Assembly (NCBI GenBank): GCA_020025965.1
Contig: JAHHRG010000078.1
Location: 1 to 7,037 of the forward strand
Direction: 5' to 3'
Source: Sutterella sp.
GTDB lineage: Bacteria > Pseudomonadota > Gammaproteobacteria > Burkholderiales > Burkholderiaceae_F
Length of the DNA stretch: 7,037 nt
In this document: positions 6,341 through 7,037 of the stretch, piece after piece
Position numbering within the stretch: position 1 is the stretch's first letter
Layout of the letters: each line of letters begins with the position of its first letter
Made by a program: the position numbers and the translations under genes
The notes under the pieces: generated by a model
Seen by the model: only the letters and a program-made list of their open reading frames with translations
What the model was told of the DNA's origin: nothing
Databases searched by the model: none

Positions 6341-6562
6341 TTAGATATGAGAGTCGGAAAAATGGCCGAGCAATTTGTCTTTCTTGTAGTAAAGGCGCGT
6401 ACTAAAAATAATGACGTTGTTTTTGGGAGCAACGTCATGCCTGGGATTAAATAATCCGCGATCCATTTTTGGGGTATGGCGAGGCAGATAGGCTCCTTTT
6501 TTGTGAGAAGGTTTGGGAACGGCACAAGCTCCTACTGTTAGGAGAAAGTAAATTGTTAACAA
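6341..6562 (-). CDS. Possible small lipoprotein (TTG start)
   Basis: This open frame of 73 codons begins at TTG. It encodes a short hydrophobic leader, LTIYFLL, followed by TVGAC, which fits a lipobox (Val-Gly-Ala-Cys) with the lipidated Cys at about residue 13. The rest is a basic, polar chain of about 60 residues with no motif I recognise. The frame is open further upstream (KTTSSPRYTLAL), which would make a better n-region, but no ATG, GTG or TTG occurs there before a stop at 6620-6622. No Shine-Dalgarno or promoter is evident. It may be a real small lipoprotein, a decayed gene that has lost its start, or chance. It is listed because of the lipobox only. Confidence 0.3.
   Translation of the reverse strand: MLTIYFLLTVGACAVPKPSHKKGAYLPRHTPKMDRGLFNPRHDVAPKNNVIIFSTRLYYKKDKLLGHFSDSHI
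6411..6438. repeat. Perfect inverted repeat (hairpin)
   Basis: ATGACGTTG (6411-6419) and CAACGTCAT (6430-6438) are exact reverse complements around a 10-base loop. No T-run follows on either strand, so it is not a standard terminator. It could still slow polymerase, protect the 3' end of the rightward operon transcript, or bind a protein. It lies inside the weak lipoprotein frame. Confidence 0.5.
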
Positions 6563-6609
6563 TGCAAGAGTGTACCGGGGAGAACTTGTCGTTTTTGTCT
6601 CGCAACAAG

Positions 6610-6649
6610 AAAAAAGTCCTTATTCCGGATCATGAAGAATAAGGACCTT
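6610..6649 (-). terminator. Rho-independent terminator of the DUF305 gene
   Basis: GTCCTTATTC (6616-6625) pairs perfectly with GAATAAGGAC (6637-6646) around an 11-base loop. On the minus strand the stem is followed by at least six T residues. It lies about 30 bases after the stop codon at 6679. On the plus strand a TTTTT run appears a few bases past the stem, so it may also stop rightward transcripts. Confidence 0.8.
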
Positions 6650-6678
6650 AGTTTTTAGAAGGGGAAGGCTGAAATAAT

Positions 6679-7037
6679 TTAGAGGTTCGCTAACAGATCT
6701 TGAAGAATCTTAATTTCGCTTTCCTGCGTCAATTTGAGGTTATTGGCAAGCGTTGTAACCTGATCATTCTTCGTGATTTTCAGGATTTCATCCGAGAGCT
6801 GCATAATGCCCTTGTGGTGAAGGATGAGCCCGGTGACGAAATCCTTATCTACGTTGTCTGTCTTGGACGATAATATGGATTCATGGGTCTTGGTTAGGAT
6901 CGTTTTGGTGGCAGTGTTAAAATTTTCAATGACTTCGGGACTCCACTCAGCCTTGGTATTTTGCAACTCAAGGGAGAGCGCCTTGACGGCTTCAAGTTCC
7001 GACTGTTCTCGCGAGGCGAGCTGTTCGGCTAAATCTT
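6679..7037 (-). CDS. DUF305-type protein, 5' end beyond the window
   Basis: The reading frame stays open to the right edge, giving about 118 residues of the C-terminal part; the true start and any signal peptide lie outside. A TTG at 6964-6966 is not the likely start, because coding-like, charged helical sequence (LAEQLASREQSELEAVKALSLEL) continues upstream of it. The visible part is helical. It contains VDKDFVTGLILHHKGIMQLSDEI, which aligns with the DUF305 core 'D.DFA.MMIPHHQGAI.MA', followed by TLANNLKLTQESEIKILQDLL, matching that family's 'LA..I...Q..EI..M...L' end. DUF305 proteins are usually exported and are often found near metal, especially copper, functions. Here the di-histidine is kept, but the methionines of the MMIPHH core are replaced. 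A terminator follows. Family call likely; role unknown. Confidence 0.75.
   Translation of the reverse strand, partial: DLAEQLASREQSELEAVKALSLELQNTKAEWSPEVIENFNTATKTILTKTHESILSSKTDNVDKDFVTGLILHHKGIMQLSDEILKITKNDQVTTLANNLKLTQESEIKILQDLLANL

Larger units (their letters stand above)
6267..6678. other. 412-base stretch without a confident gene
   Basis: This stretch lies between the convergent binding-protein-like and DUF305 genes and is more A/T-rich than the operon to its left. It contains a weak small-lipoprotein candidate on the minus strand (6341-6562), a perfect 9-base hairpin (6411-6438) and the terminator of the DUF305 gene (6610-6649). No convincing rho-independent terminator directly follows the stop at 6266. 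A 5-base CGATT/AATCG stem at 6310-6327 is too weak to count. Confidence 0.6.

Noticed and set aside
6331..6525. Second short minus-strand frame overlapping the lipoprotein candidate.
   Set aside because: No ribosome-binding site, leader or motif; the overlapping frame with a lipobox is the better, though still weak, candidate.

Overview
The window looks like part of a Gram-negative (Pseudomonadota) chromosome. It carries a TonB-dependent outer-membrane receptor with a Sec signal peptide, other exported proteins, and Fur-like regulatory sequence. Protein style and moderate GC would fit a gut betaproteobacterium of the Sutterellaceae type, but that is a guess from memory of similar proteins and cannot be proved from this sequence. 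No rRNA, tRNA, CRISPR array, insertion sequence or integrase was seen.

Layout, left to right. A strong hairpin (21-45) lies just after a leftward gene for an exported protein with two cysteine pairs (62-715). A 255-base divergent region follows, with an inverted repeat resembling an iron-regulator site, then a rightward gene for a small four-helix membrane protein (971-1306). A block of hairpin terminators (1327-1471) separates it from the convergent, leftward TonB-dependent receptor gene (1495-3579). A 148-base divergent promoter region with a good Fur-box candidate separates the receptor from a rightward two-gene operon: a fused permease/ATPase ABC transporter of the YddA/FusD (SbmA/BacA-related) class (3728-5395), and, 10 bases later, a protein with the fold signature of siderophore/B12-type solute-binding proteins but no signal peptide (5406-6266). 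A 412-base stretch follows that may hold one small lipoprotein gene, and then a rho-independent terminator. The window ends inside a leftward DUF305-type gene (6679 to beyond 7037).

The centre of interest is 1495-6266. Receptor, ABC transporter and binding-protein-like protein share one compact divergent promoter region that looks iron-responsive. The simplest reading is an iron or iron-complex (perhaps haem-like) acquisition module: the receptor moves the ligand across the outer membrane, the ABC protein handles inner-membrane passage, and the leaderless binding-protein-like product acts on the cytoplasmic side. The receptor-plus-YddA pairing recalls the E. coli pqqL-yddB-yddA and Pectobacterium fus loci. 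Here no M16 protease or TonB is present, and a leaderless solute-binding-like protein sits in the operon instead. I do not know of this combination as a described system. The functional link is inference from gene order and shared regulation.
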